Source of the DNA: DTKY01 sp037440765
Lineage (GTDB): Bacteria; Acidobacteriota; Terriglobia; Bryobacterales; Bryobacteraceae
Reading direction: 5' to 3'
Length of the DNA: 42,194 bases
Assembly: GCA_037440765.1 (NCBI GenBank)
Contig: JBBITL010000038.1
Location: 1-42,194, forward strand
This document shows, piece by piece, positions 16,268 through 25,146 of the stretch. The translations under genes and the position numbers were made by a program. The notes beneath the pieces were generated by a model. It was not told the DNA's origin. It saw only the letters and a program-made list of their open reading frames with translations, and made no database searches. How positions within the stretch are numbered: the first letter of the stretch is position 1; the number at the start of each line of letters is the position of its first letter.

Positions 16268-18022
16268 ATGATGAGGAACAGAGTGTTCAGGATTCCGCTC
16301 CTGGGCGTGGCACTCCTGGCGTCCGCACCGGCGGCCGCCGCGCCGATGGCGCCGATTCGCGTCGCCACGCCCCACTTCGAGCTTTACACCGAGGAGAACG
16401 CGCCCGCAGCCAGGCAGTTCCTCCGGCACCTGGAGCTGGTGCGGGCTTTCTTCGAGCAACACGGTGGGGCGCTGCGGCCGTGGTCCGGCCCGGTCCGAAT
16501 CGTTGGTTTCCGCTCGCTGGAGGAGTACCGGCCCTATGCCCCAAGGGCTTCCGCCAGCGCGCACTACCAGGCGGCGCCGGAGCGCGACACGATTGTCGTC
16601 TCCAGCCTCGCCAGCGCCTCCTACCCGGCCGCCGTCCACGAGTACGTGCATCTGCTGATCCAGCGGACGGGCTGGAGCCTGCCTCTCTGGCTGAGCGAGG
16701 GCGTGGCGGAATTCTACTCCACGCTCCAGCCCCTGCCGGGCAATGCAGTCCGTTTGGGCGATCCGCCTGCCGGTTACCTCCGGATGTTGAGGGAGAGGCC
16801 GTGGCTCGATGCGGAGACGCTGTTCAGCGCTGAGCGAGCCTCGCCCGTCTACTCCGACCCGCAGCTCCGGCCTCTGTTCTATGCACAGAGCTGGGCCCTG
16901 GCGCACATGCTGGCGCAGCAGGAATCACACCGGCGCGACTTGCCATCTATGGCGAACGCTCCGGAGCGGCGGCCGCCTGCCGGGCTCTGGAGAGAGCTGG
17001 AAGCCTACCTGGCTGGGACCCCACTCCCGTCGGAGACCCTGAAGCTCGCCCGACGGCAGCAGCCGCCGGAGCCCGACGTGCGCCAGGCCGGGGATCTGGA
17101 GTGGGGGCTGGTGTTGGCCGAGCAGCTCGCCGGTCTGGCCAGTGACATGGAGGCGGCCAAGCGGGCCTATGACGAGCTTGGCGCCCGATATCCGGCCCGC
17201 TGGGAACCCCCGGCGGCGCTCGCCCGCCTGGCCCTCGGCAGGGGGAACCTGGAGGAGGCGCGCCGCCAGTTTGCCCGGGCCGTCGAACTAGGCGTCACCG
17301 ACGTGGAATTCTACCTGGAGTATGCGGAGCTTGGCAGCGGCGATCCGGAAGGCCGGGTCGGGATTCTCCGCCGGGCGCTAGCGCTCAGCCCCGACGACCA
17401 GGAGATCCAGCTCCGGCTGGCCCTGGCTCTCTACGATGCGCTGGACTTCGGCGCCGCCCGCGAATGGATGCTGAAGCTCCGCCACGTACCGGAGGAAAGG
17501 GCGCCCGACTTTTACCGTGTGCTCGCATACGTCAACGACCGGCTGGGGCTCGACTCCGATGCCCGCTACGCCGCCCGGCGTGCCGTGGAGGCGGCACGCA
17601 CCCCCGAGGAATCCGAGTCTGCCCGACGGTTGCTCGATTTCATCAGCCGTCCGCCCCCGGACGTCCCCCAGATGGTGGCAGAGGCTCCGCCGGCTGCGGA
17701 GCCGGCTGCGGCCCCGGTGGGAGTCCGGCCGCCCGTGCCGCCCGCAAAACCTGCCACGCCGCTTTACGCGGTCCATGGCGAGCTGATCCGGTTTGACTGC
17801 CTGGGAAACTCCGCCCGCGTCGTGGTACGAAGCCGCGCCGAGCAGCTCGCCTTTCGGGTGGTCTACCCTGACGGGCTGACGATCCTCCGCGGAGGGTCTC
17901 CCGTACTGCGCTTCATGGCCTGCGGCCCGCAGAAGCCGGAGCCGGTGACTGTGCGCTACGAGATGAGACGCGAGGCCTACCTGGGTACGCTGGGGGTGGT
18001 GAGGGTGCTGGAATACCGTTGA
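16268..18022 (+). CDS. Exported HExxH metallopeptidase-like protein with TPR repeats
   Basis: The protein has 584 residues. A signal peptide (to about 25) is followed by a peptidase-MA-like (DUF1570-type) domain: VHEYVHLLIQ gives the zinc motif H124-E-x-x-H128, and LPLWLSEGVAEFYS supplies a glutamate ligand (Glu144 or Glu148), the gluzincin pattern. About residues 270-460 form tetratricopeptide-like helices (LARLALGRGNLEEARRQFAR, ALALYDALDFGAAREW). A proline/alanine-rich linker (about 465-500) leads to a C-terminal beta domain ending MRREAYLGTLGVVRVLEYR. It probably acts in the periplasm; the substrate is unknown. The start is ATG at 16268 or the next codon. Confidence 0.82.
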   Translation: MMRNRVFRIPLLGVALLASAPAAAAPMAPIRVATPHFELYTEENAPAARQFLRHLELVRAFFEQHGGALRPWSGPVRIVGFRSLEEYRPYAPRASASAHYQAAPERDTIVVSSLASASYPAAVHEYVHLLIQRTGWSLPLWLSEGVAEFYSTLQPLPGNAVRLGDPPAGYLRMLRERPWLDAETLFSAERASPVYSDPQLRPLFYAQSWALAHMLAQQESHRRDLPSMANAPERRPPAGLWRELEAYLAGTPLPSETLKLARRQQPPEPDVRQAGDLEWGLVLAEQLAGLASDMEAAKRAYDELGARYPARWEPPAALARLALGRGNLEEARRQFARAVELGVTDVEFYLEYAELGSGDPEGRVGILRRALALSPDDQEIQLRLALALYDALDFGAAREWMLKLRHVPEERAPDFYRVLAYVNDRLGLDSDARYAARRAVEAARTPEESESARRLLDFISRPPPDVPQMVAEAPPAAEPAAAPVGVRPPVPPAKPATPLYAVHGELIRFDCLGNSARVVVRSRAEQLAFRVVYPDGLTILRGGSPVLRFMACGPQKPEPVTVRYEMRREAYLGTLGVVRVLEYR

Positions 18023-18033
18023 GGGGTGTGCGA

Positions 18034-18039
18034 TAGAAT
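18034..18039 (+). promoter_or_regulatory. Candidate -10 element of the small basic-protein gene
   Basis: TAGAAT lies 39 bases before the TTG at 18079, which would leave a leader of about 33 bases carrying the AAGGAG ribosome binding site. No -35 was recognised. Confidence 0.4.
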
Positions 18040-18078
18040 GGACGGTTCCGGTGCGAATTACACAAGGAGAAACCTGAT

Positions 18079-18210
18079 TTGGCAGAGGACAAGCTTTACA
18101 CGGCTGAGAGCCACGGCAGCGGGACGTTCCGCATCAGCAAGCCCAAGCGCAAGGAGCGCAAGGCGCGCCAGTCGAAGTTGAAGAGCCCGAGGCGCGGCGC
18201 ACGCAAGTAG
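18079..18210 (+). CDS. 43-residue highly basic protein
   Basis: The reading frame starts at TTG (18079), 9 bases after a strong AAGGAG at 18064-18069, and encodes 43 residues. The N-terminal half is mixed (MAEDKLYTAESHGSGTFRIS) and the C-terminal half is packed with lysine and arginine (KPKRKERKARQSK, then SPRRGARK). It resembles small ribosome- or nucleic-acid-associated proteins in composition only; no family was recognised. Support comes from the ribosome binding site, the upstream TAGAAT and the non-random sequence rather than from homology. It follows the metallopeptidase gene by 56 bases. Confidence 0.6.
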   Translation: MAEDKLYTAESHGSGTFRISKPKRKERKARQSKLKSPRRGARK

Positions 18211-18379
18211 AGGGAATCCGGCAACGCGCGGCACGCTCCGTGACGGGAGCGGGAGGGATAGTCGGCAGGAATCCGGGGTCTCAGTCAGGCAGGGCGAAAG
18301 GCTGGACCGGACTCCCTCTTCGTCCTCACCCTACAGCCGGGCGTCCAGCCGCCGCCCTTCTGGCACCTGTACGCCGCTC

Positions 18380-18408
18380 AAAACCAAGCAGAAAAAAACC
18401 TGCCTCGG
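18380..18408 (-). terminator. Intrinsic terminator of the Oar-like operon
   Basis: On the minus strand, CCGAGGCAG pairs with CTGCTTGG (8 bp, one bulge, one G-U) around a loop of seven Ts, followed by TTTT. It begins 7 bases beyond the stop of the gene at 18415. Confidence 0.55.
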
Positions 18409-18414
18409 GCGTCA

Positions 18415-20235
18415 CTAGAAAATGAAGTTGAGGCCGCCGCGCATGGAGCGCGGCGTGTGTATCAGCAGGGCCCGGCGCCCCGCGCCGGTCGACAGAGGCA
18501 GATAGCCCTCGCCCAGAAGATTCCGCATGTCTCCCGTAATCTCGACCTTCCCGCCCAGCCCGGAATTCCATGGCACGGGGTGGCGGAACTGCACGTTCAG
18601 CCCTATGTCGGAGTAGAGGGAGGAGTTGGTCAGATAGGCATGTGGGGCGGTCAGCGCCTGGCCGTCAGACCAGCGGTAGCTGGTGGTGAACTGCGTGCCC
18701 GCCCGCGGCGCCCTGGCCGAGAAACGCACCGCCACCCAGCGGCGCTGCCCGTGCTGGAGCGAGCGGCGCAGATCACCCGGCCGGTTCCCGGCCAGGACCG
18801 GCTGGGTCGGGATCAGCGCTCCCCCGCTCCCGGCCGTGAGGCTGAAGTTCATCCAGTCCCCCAGCGCCTGCGTGACCGAAGCCATGTATCCCGCGCTCGA
18901 ATAGTCGCCGACGTTGAACACCGCGCTGTTGGAGAGCAGGTCCGGCAGCAGGTCGCTCGGAGGCACGGCGCCCGCCTGGGCCACCATGGTGAGGGCGGCG
19001 TTGCTCATCGACTCGGCGTAGGCGGCCAGCCCGTAGATGCGCGAGCCGAAGGTCCTGCGGTAGGCCACTTCCAGGTTGTCGGCCCGCTGCACCCGCACCT
19101 GCCCGCCGCGAAGCGACACGCGGGGGAACAGGGCCAGCGCCGCCAGGTCCTGCTGAAGATCGCTCGATGCGCCTGCTGCCGAAGCGAAGAACTGGGCCGG
19201 CGGCGTGCCGGAGTTGAAGGCCACCTCGAAGACCCCCCCGGAGCCCAGGTCGTAGGTCAGGCGGCCGAACGGGCTGACGTAGTTAAGGCTCCTCAGGAAG
19301 GTCACCGATTCGAAGGTGAAACCGTATTCCAGGCGCAGTCCCTCGGCCAGCCGCTTCCGGTCCAGGAAACCTACCGACATGGTCCTCAGCGCCGGCGCCG
19401 ATCCGTTGCGGCCCGCCAGCAACCCCGCGCCCACGTGGGCCGGCAGGTACCACTGGCGCAGGGTCAGGTTCACCTTCGCCGACTCGCCGCCCTCAGGGCC
19501 CCGGCTGTAACTGGTCCGGAATCCCGCCGTGGGAACTCCGGTCGCCGCCGAATAGCCGAAATTGCCGCTGACGTACACCTGGTTGTCGCCGAGAAGCGAG
19601 GTCGCCAGGGCGAAGGCCGTGCCCAGGTCCGGCTCGTTGCCGAACTGGGAGACCGTCCCCTGGTCGCCGGCCGAGACTTTCACCATGCCGCGCGTGTCGG
19701 AGAACAGTCCTGATGAAGGGTGGCCGGCGTCCACCACCGCGACGCTCGGCCCGAACCGCAGCACCGGACGCGTGGCGCTGGCGCTGCGCAGGACCCACTT
19801 CCAGTCTTCGCCCATGATGGCCTTGTTGCTCTTGGCCGAGTACACCAGTTCAACGGAGCTGAGCGCGCCCGCCAGGTTGACGCTGAGCAGGCTCCGCATT
19901 CCCGGCTGAACTGAGATGTTCCGCTTGAGCGCCGGCAGGAAGCTCGCCATGCTTACGCGCATGGAGTAGGCGCCCGAGGGGAGCGAATCGAAAAGGAAGC
20001 TCCCGGCCTCGTCGGTGAGGGCGCGCCGGATGATGCGGTCCACGCCGTCGAACAGCAGCACCGTGGCTCCCATCTGGGGCATGCCCGCGGCGTTGGTGAC
20101 GTATACGGCGATGCTGCCTGAGAGCTTCTCCCCGGGCGGAGACGCCCCGGCGTTCATCCCCGCGGTCAGGAGGCAGACCAAACCGATTCCCGCTCTGCTG
20201 AACCTGGCGGCCATCATCCGAAAACGATGCCTCAC
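18415..20235 (-). CDS. Oar-like barrel protein with carboxypeptidase-regulatory domain
   Basis: The protein has 606 residues. It has an arginine-rich n-region and signal peptide to about 31, then a carboxypeptidase-regulatory-like domain at about 40-105 (GSIAVYVTNAAGMPQMGATV, DEAGSFLFDSLPSGAYSMRV). The rest is a beta-rich region of about 480 residues with alternating aromatic strands that ends GGLNFIF, a C-terminal phenylalanine typical of outer-membrane barrels. It is shorter than usual Oar-like receptors and lacks a recognisable TonB box. The start is GTG at 20235; ATGs at 20217/20214 are alternatives. It follows the GWxTD gene by 25 bases, so the two are probably cotranscribed and may act together at the envelope. 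Confidence 0.78.
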   Translation of the reverse strand: MRHRFRMMAARFSRAGIGLVCLLTAGMNAGASPPGEKLSGSIAVYVTNAAGMPQMGATVLLFDGVDRIIRRALTDEAGSFLFDSLPSGAYSMRVSMASFLPALKRNISVQPGMRSLLSVNLAGALSSVELVYSAKSNKAIMGEDWKWVLRSASATRPVLRFGPSVAVVDAGHPSSGLFSDTRGMVKVSAGDQGTVSQFGNEPDLGTAFALATSLLGDNQVYVSGNFGYSAATGVPTAGFRTSYSRGPEGGESAKVNLTLRQWYLPAHVGAGLLAGRNGSAPALRTMSVGFLDRKRLAEGLRLEYGFTFESVTFLRSLNYVSPFGRLTYDLGSGGVFEVAFNSGTPPAQFFASAAGASSDLQQDLAALALFPRVSLRGGQVRVQRADNLEVAYRRTFGSRIYGLAAYAESMSNAALTMVAQAGAVPPSDLLPDLLSNSAVFNVGDYSSAGYMASVTQALGDWMNFSLTAGSGGALIPTQPVLAGNRPGDLRRSLQHGQRRWVAVRFSARAPRAGTQFTTSYRWSDGQALTAPHAYLTNSSLYSDIGLNVQFRHPVPWNSGLGGKVEITGDMRNLLGEGYLPLSTGAGRRALLIHTPRSMRGGLNFIF

Positions 20236-20260
20236 CGGCCTTGCGGCCGTTGTTGTGGTC

Positions 20261-21934
20261 CTAGTTTACCGTAAAGCTGGAGGAAGCGGCGACCTTCTGG
20301 TCGCCGAATCTGTCCAACGCCGTCAGCCGCAGTGTGTAGCGCCCCGGCCCGAGCGTCTGGAGCGGAAGCAGCTTCTCGATGGTGACCTGGTTGGCCGAAG
20401 CGCCGTCGATGGCGCTCAATTCCTCGGTGAAGTCGATCACCTTCTCGTTGTTGCCTTCCTTGATCACTTCGTACTGTATGGCGCCGTCCGGCTTCTGCGT
20501 CCTCTCGTCGGGCGTGAAGTTGTAGAACTGGACGTAAACGCCCATCTTCTCATCCGCCCTGAAGGTCTCCCCCACCCGGGGGCGAACCTTCATGGTGCCG
20601 ATGACGAAGGGCCCCGATCCGATGTTGCGCGTGGGCACCGGCTCGAGCACGTCGGCCAGCACCAAGGTGCTGGAAGCCAGCGTTTCGTCGTCGTAGCGGG
20701 GAACGTTCAGCGCCACCTCGTAGTTGTTCATGTTCCCGCCGACCACGTCCTTGGCCACGATATTAAGCCGGTACATTCCCGGCGCCAGCGGGATGGACTT
20801 CCCGTAGACGGAAAGGCCCCTTACCGCCTCCTGAAGCAATTCGGCCGGCACGTCGATCGAGACCGGGTCCTCGAACACATTGATCACCCGGCGCGACATG
20901 TTGGTGATCCGCCCGTAGATGTTCACGGTGGCGCGGTGCAGCCCTTCCTTGGCCTGGAATTGCAGGTCGTTGCGCTCGAACTGCAGGGTGATGTTGGTGA
21001 GGATCGAGGAGTTGGTCATGCGCACGTAGTCCACGCGCACACGCATGGGCAGAATATTGTAGGTGATCTTGGAGCTGACGGCCGCCTCAAGGTCCTTGAA
21101 CTTGATGGCCGGAGGCTTCTGGAGGTTGGCGAACTGCTGCAAACGCTCGAACGGTTGCAGGCGCGAAACCAGTTGGTCCTGCGGCACCCCCAGGCGGGTG
21201 CCGTCGGTCCGGCTGAAGCGGTCGGCCTTGTCGGCCAAGCCCATCTGCTCCATGAGCGTGAGGCCCGCGTTCGGCACGTTCAGCAGGGCGTCCTTTTCCG
21301 ACGGGTCCATGGTCATGCGGTATTCGCCCGTCAGCGTCGGATCCACGAACTCGATCAGCACGTCGGTGCCCACGCCCTCGATCCAGCGGTAGCGCCAGAT
21401 CTCGAACGGATATACGGATGTCGTGCCGCCGCCTTCCTCGTATGGCCGGTTATAGGTGCCGCCCGAAGGGCGCGACTCGATCTCGTCAGGCGGGCCGTAG
21501 GTGATGTAAATGCGTCCGCGGTCGGTCTTCCAGCCCGGGATGCCGGAGGCATAGCGCTCGTTGGCGTAGGCGATCCGCCGGTAATGCTCTTCCTTGAACT
21601 CGTTTTCGGCCGTGTCCGGAGTGGGGTCGCGGCGGAGCCAGAACTGCTCGATGAAGTTCTCCTGCTCCTCGGCGGTAGACAGGCGCCTGAAGGCCGCCCG
21701 CTCCTCGCTGGTTATGATGTAGCCTACATCTTCGTCAAGCCAGCGCCGGAAGGGCGCTTCCAGTTCCTTGCGCAGCCGCTCTTCCTGAAGGCGCTTGGCC
21801 CTCTCGCTCATGGGCTTGGCCGCGGTCTCCCGCTTGGCCTGCGCCGGCCTGGGCCGGCCTGCCGTCTGTGCGAGCATGGCCAAGGATGCCAGCCCGCAAA
21901 CCGAGCAAAACAGCACAGTCCTCGCTGCTCTCAT
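20261..21934 (-). CDS. GWxTD-domain exported protein
   Basis: The protein has 557 residues with a signal peptide ending near residue 22 (SLAMLAQTAG). A charged helical linker (residues 25-60) is followed by the GWxTD domain (TIGR04514): WLDEDVGYIITSEERAAF, FIEQFWLRRDPTPDT, EHYRRIAYANERY and the signature PGWKTDRGRIYITYGPPDEI. The region after about residue 290 is beta-rich and is a separate domain of unknown role. GWxTD proteins occur in Acidobacteria and Bacteroidetes; their function is not established. A clear ribosome binding site (AGGAG) precedes the ATG at 21934. It leads an operon with the Oar-like gene and is divergent from the histidine kinase. Confidence 0.88.
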   Translation of the reverse strand: MRAARTVLFCSVCGLASLAMLAQTAGRPRPAQAKRETAAKPMSERAKRLQEERLRKELEAPFRRWLDEDVGYIITSEERAAFRRLSTAEEQENFIEQFWLRRDPTPDTAENEFKEEHYRRIAYANERYASGIPGWKTDRGRIYITYGPPDEIESRPSGGTYNRPYEEGGGTTSVYPFEIWRYRWIEGVGTDVLIEFVDPTLTGEYRMTMDPSEKDALLNVPNAGLTLMEQMGLADKADRFSRTDGTRLGVPQDQLVSRLQPFERLQQFANLQKPPAIKFKDLEAAVSSKITYNILPMRVRVDYVRMTNSSILTNITLQFERNDLQFQAKEGLHRATVNIYGRITNMSRRVINVFEDPVSIDVPAELLQEAVRGLSVYGKSIPLAPGMYRLNIVAKDVVGGNMNNYEVALNVPRYDDETLASSTLVLADVLEPVPTRNIGSGPFVIGTMKVRPRVGETFRADEKMGVYVQFYNFTPDERTQKPDGAIQYEVIKEGNNEKVIDFTEELSAIDGASANQVTIEKLLPLQTLGPGRYTLRLTALDRFGDQKVAASSSFTVN

Positions 21935-22055
21935 CTGCTCCTGCCTCCAGACCTACCCCAATTCTAGGCTCCCACGGGGTGCCCGTCAAGCCGGATCGTC
22001 CGCAACTCCTACATATGCAGGTAGACACGCGATTCCACGCTGCCGGCGCTCTCCC

Positions 22056-22075
22056 AAAAACCAGATTTGGTTTTT
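22056..22075. promoter_or_regulatory. Palindrome upstream of the two-component operon
   Basis: AAAAACCA-GATT-TGGTTTTT is a perfect 8-bp inverted repeat (outer CC/GG extend it with one bulge). Both flanking genes are transcribed away from it, so it is unlikely to be their terminator. It lies about 45 bases upstream of a candidate sigma-54 promoter, where activator sites usually sit. Confidence 0.45.
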
Positions 22076-22119
22076 CGGCAATCCACGGCTATTCTTGGAC
22101 TTAGGCGGCCGGCGGCGCG

Positions 22120-22135
22120 TGGTAACACGCGTGCA
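22120..22135 (+). promoter_or_regulatory. Candidate sigma-54 promoter of the kinase/regulator operon
   Basis: TGGTAACACGCGTGCA keeps the essential GG and GC with exactly 10 bases between them (consensus TGGCACG-N4-TTGCW), but has four other mismatches. A start near 22146 would leave about 22 bases before the GTG at 22169. Confidence 0.35.
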
Positions 22136-22168
22136 GGCATTTCGGACCAAGAGGTGTGGTGAAGCCAG

Positions 22169-25146
22169 GTGCAGGACCACTATAGCCATCTCGCCGGGAC
22201 CACCCGAGACGCTCCGGCCGCGGCGGCGGGCCCGCGGCGGCAGTTCGCCGGGGCCCTGCTGATCATCCTGACCGCGGCCGCGGTGATTTGCGCCAGCATA
22301 AACTTCCAGCAGCAGAGGCGCTTCCGGCTCCCCGACGACGGCGTCACCTGGATGGAGCGCGAGGGCCGCGTCGTGGCGCTGCACGTGGTCGCCGACAGCC
22401 CGGCCGCGCGAGCGGGCCTGAGGGCTGGCGACCGCGTACTCCAGGTTGCCGGGAACACCATCGAACGCGCTTCCGACGTTTCCCGTGTCCTGGTCGGCAT
22501 CGGGGCCTGGAACCCGGCCAAGTACTCTGTTGAGCGGGATGGGTTGCCCTTCCAGGCCGCGGTGGTGGTGGGGGAGGCGCCGGCCGAGCCTTCGCTCTTC
22601 TACCAGTACCTGGTGGGGATCGCCTACCTCGCCATCGGCCTGTTCGTCTTCTACCGGCGCGGCAACGCGGCCATGGCCACGCACTTCTATATCCTGTGCC
22701 TGGCATCCTTCGTACTGTCCACGTTCCATTACACCGGCAAGCTCAACAACTTCGACAAGGTGATGTACTGGGGGAACGTGGCGGCCGGGTTGCTGGCGCC
22801 GGCCCTGTTTCTGCATTTCTGCCTGATATTCCCCGGCGGCCGCAGCAGGGCCCTCGGCCTGCTGCGCGCCGCGGCCCTGTATGCGCCAGCCGCCCTGCTG
22901 CTCGGGGCGTTTCTTGGAGTTGCCTCCGGCGCGCTGCGCGTGGCGCTGCCTCCGGTCGAGCTGCGCTGGCTGCTGGACCGGGCCTGGCTGCTGGCCCTGG
23001 CCGTGTTCTACCTGGCGGGGGGAGCGGTGCTGGCCCTCAGGCAGAGGCGGACGGATGAACCTATGCTCCGGCAGCAGATGAAGTGGCTGCGCAACGGCGC
23101 GGTGTTCGGGGTGTTGCCGTTCGCGCTGCTCTATGTGCTGCCCTACACGCTGGGGGTGGTCCCCGGGTTCTTCATGAAGATGGCCGTGCTGTCGCTGGCC
23201 CTGGTGCCGCTCACCTGGGCTTACGCCGTGCTGCGCTACAGGCTGATGGACGTGGACGTCATCTTCCAGCAGGGGTACGTCTACACGCTGGCGACGCTGT
23301 CGGTTCTGGGCCTGTTCTACGGGCTGATCTTCTCGCTCGGCAGGTTCGAGGACCTGAGTCCGGGGGCGGCGGCGCTGCTGATTCTGATAGCAGCCTTCAG
23401 CTTCCAGCCCATCAGAAGCTGGATCCAGGTGCAGCTCGATAAGCACTACTTGTACAGGGATCGTTATGACTACCGGCGGACGCTGGTCGAGTTCGCGCGG
23501 GAGCTGAGTTCGGAGACGGACCTGGATCTCATGCTCGCCTCGGTGGCCGACAGGCTGCGGCGCACCTTGTCGGTCGCCAGCGTGGCGTTCTTCCTGGAGG
23601 ACGAAAGCGGGAGCGGCTTCCGGCTGAAGGCCGCCTTTGGAGCGGTGGAGCGCCGCCTGCGGCAAAGCCGCCCGGGCGAGCCGCTGGATCTGAGTTTCCT
23701 GGCCGCCGGCCCGGGCGTCCCCTACCTCTTCTTCGAGCAGCCCAGGCACCCGCTCGACGTGCCCTCGCTGCGCTGGCCGGCCCCGGTCCGCGGCACGATC
23801 GCCACCCTGGACCTGACCTACTACGTTCCCTGCGCCGCGCGGGGCAAGACCATCGCCTACATCGGCGTCAGCCGCACGGACAAGGGCGACTTCCTGCCGA
23901 GCGACGACCTCGAGTTGCTGGTCACCCTGTCCGGCTACGTGGCCATCGCCGTTGAGAACACCCGCCTCTACCGCTCTCTCCAGTACAAGGCGGAGGAGAA
24001 CGAGCGGCTCCGGGAGTTCAAAGAGAACATCATCGAGTCCATAAACGTCGGCATCCTGGCCGTGGATCTGGACGACCGGGTGGAGAGCTGGAACACCCAG
24101 ATGGAACGCCTCACCGGGCTGCCGAGGGAGAAAGCGGCCGGAAGAACCCTGGGCTCGCTGTTCCCCGAGGATCTGGCCCGAAGATTCGACCTGGTGCGGG
24201 AGGAGAGCGGCATCCACCACATATACAAGTACGGCTTCCGCCCGCGCGAGTCCCCTGGCGCCGCCCCCGAGCCTGTAAACGGGAAGGGCCTCGTGCAGAT
24301 GCCGCTCGCCCGGCGCCTGGCGGATCCCGCTCCCTCCGAGAAGCTGCTCAACATCGCCATCGCGCCGCTGGTGGCGCGGGACGAGAAGCGGATCGGGCGG
24401 CTCATAATCTTCGATGACGTCAGCGAACGCGACGAACTGGAGCGCCGCGTGGTGCAGGCCGACAAGCTGANNNNNNNNNNGTGGGCATCCTGGCGGCCGG
24501 CGTGGCGCACGAGGTGAACACGCCGCTGGCGGTCATCTCCACTTACGCGCAGATGCTGGCCAAGCAGCTGGAGGACGACGAGAGGAAATCGGCGCTGCTC
24601 GACAAGATCGCCAAGCAGACCTTCCGGGCGAGCGAGATAGTGAACTCGCTGCTGAACTTCTCGCGGACCGGCCCCCGCCAGTTCGAGGAAGTGGATCTGG
24701 CCAGGGTGATACGCGAGACGCTCATGCTGGTGGAGCACCAGATGGCCAAGTCCTGCATCCGGGTCGAGGTGGATTTGGCCGAGCCGCTTCCGGTCATTCG
24801 GGGCAACACCGGCCAGCTTCAGCAGGTGTTCCTGAACCTCTTCCTCAACGCCCGTGACGCTATGGAGCACGGCGGAACGTTGCAGGTCAGGGCGTGGGCG
24901 GGCGACTCCGGTATCCGGGTGGAGGTGGCCGACACAGGCCCGGGGATCCCTCCCGAAGACCTCCCGCGCATCTACGATCCCTTCTTCACCACCAAAGGGG
25001 CGCGCAGGGGCACCGGCCTCGGCCTCTCGATCACCTATGGCATTGTGCGCGATCATGGGGGGGTTATAGAGGCCGACAGCAGGCCCCAGCAGGGCGCGCG
25101 CTTCCGGCTCGAGTTCCCCGTGCCGAGGAAAGTGGTGAATGCCTGA
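22169..25146 (+). CDS. Membrane sensor histidine kinase (PDZ-TM-GAF-PAS-HisKA-HATPase), gap-split
   Basis: The protein has about 990 residues. A transmembrane helix (about 26-46) is followed by a PDZ domain (about 50-125; SPAARAGLRAGDRVLQVAG), then seven or eight membrane helices (about 145-400). A GAF domain (about 435-600) and a PAS domain (about 615-740; IIESINVGILAVDLDDRVESW) come next. The kinase core has H-box AHEVNTPLAVIS, N-box FLNLFLNARDAMEHGG, and G-boxes DTGPGIPPEDL and GTGLGLSITYG. Ten Ns at 24471-24480 break the frame, but both sides are parts of one kinase. The start is GTG at 22169. The gene overlaps its response regulator by 8 bases. The PDZ inside a sensor suggests detection of protein C-termini or misfolded envelope proteins; this is inference. 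Confidence 0.9.
24471..24480. other. Assembly gap (10 N) inside the histidine kinase
   Basis: The flanks DKL and GILAAGVAHEVN are normally separated by three residues. Ten unknown bases shift the frame, so the true gap length must be 2 modulo 3 (5 bases fits best). The N run is a placeholder, not a measured length. Confidence 0.9.

Noticed and set aside
18240..18425. 61-residue plus-strand frame after the small basic-protein gene
   Set aside because: No ribosome binding site, random composition, and it overlaps the terminator of the minus-strand Oar-like gene.
20015..21967. 650-residue open frame antisense to the GWxTD gene
   Set aside because: The plus-strand frame has shadow composition only. 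The minus strand has the GWxTD signature and a good ribosome binding site.
21986..24220. 744-residue open frame antisense to the histidine kinase
   Set aside because: Its Gln/Arg/Pro-rich composition lacks any domain, while the opposite strand carries clear PDZ, GAF and PAS domains.
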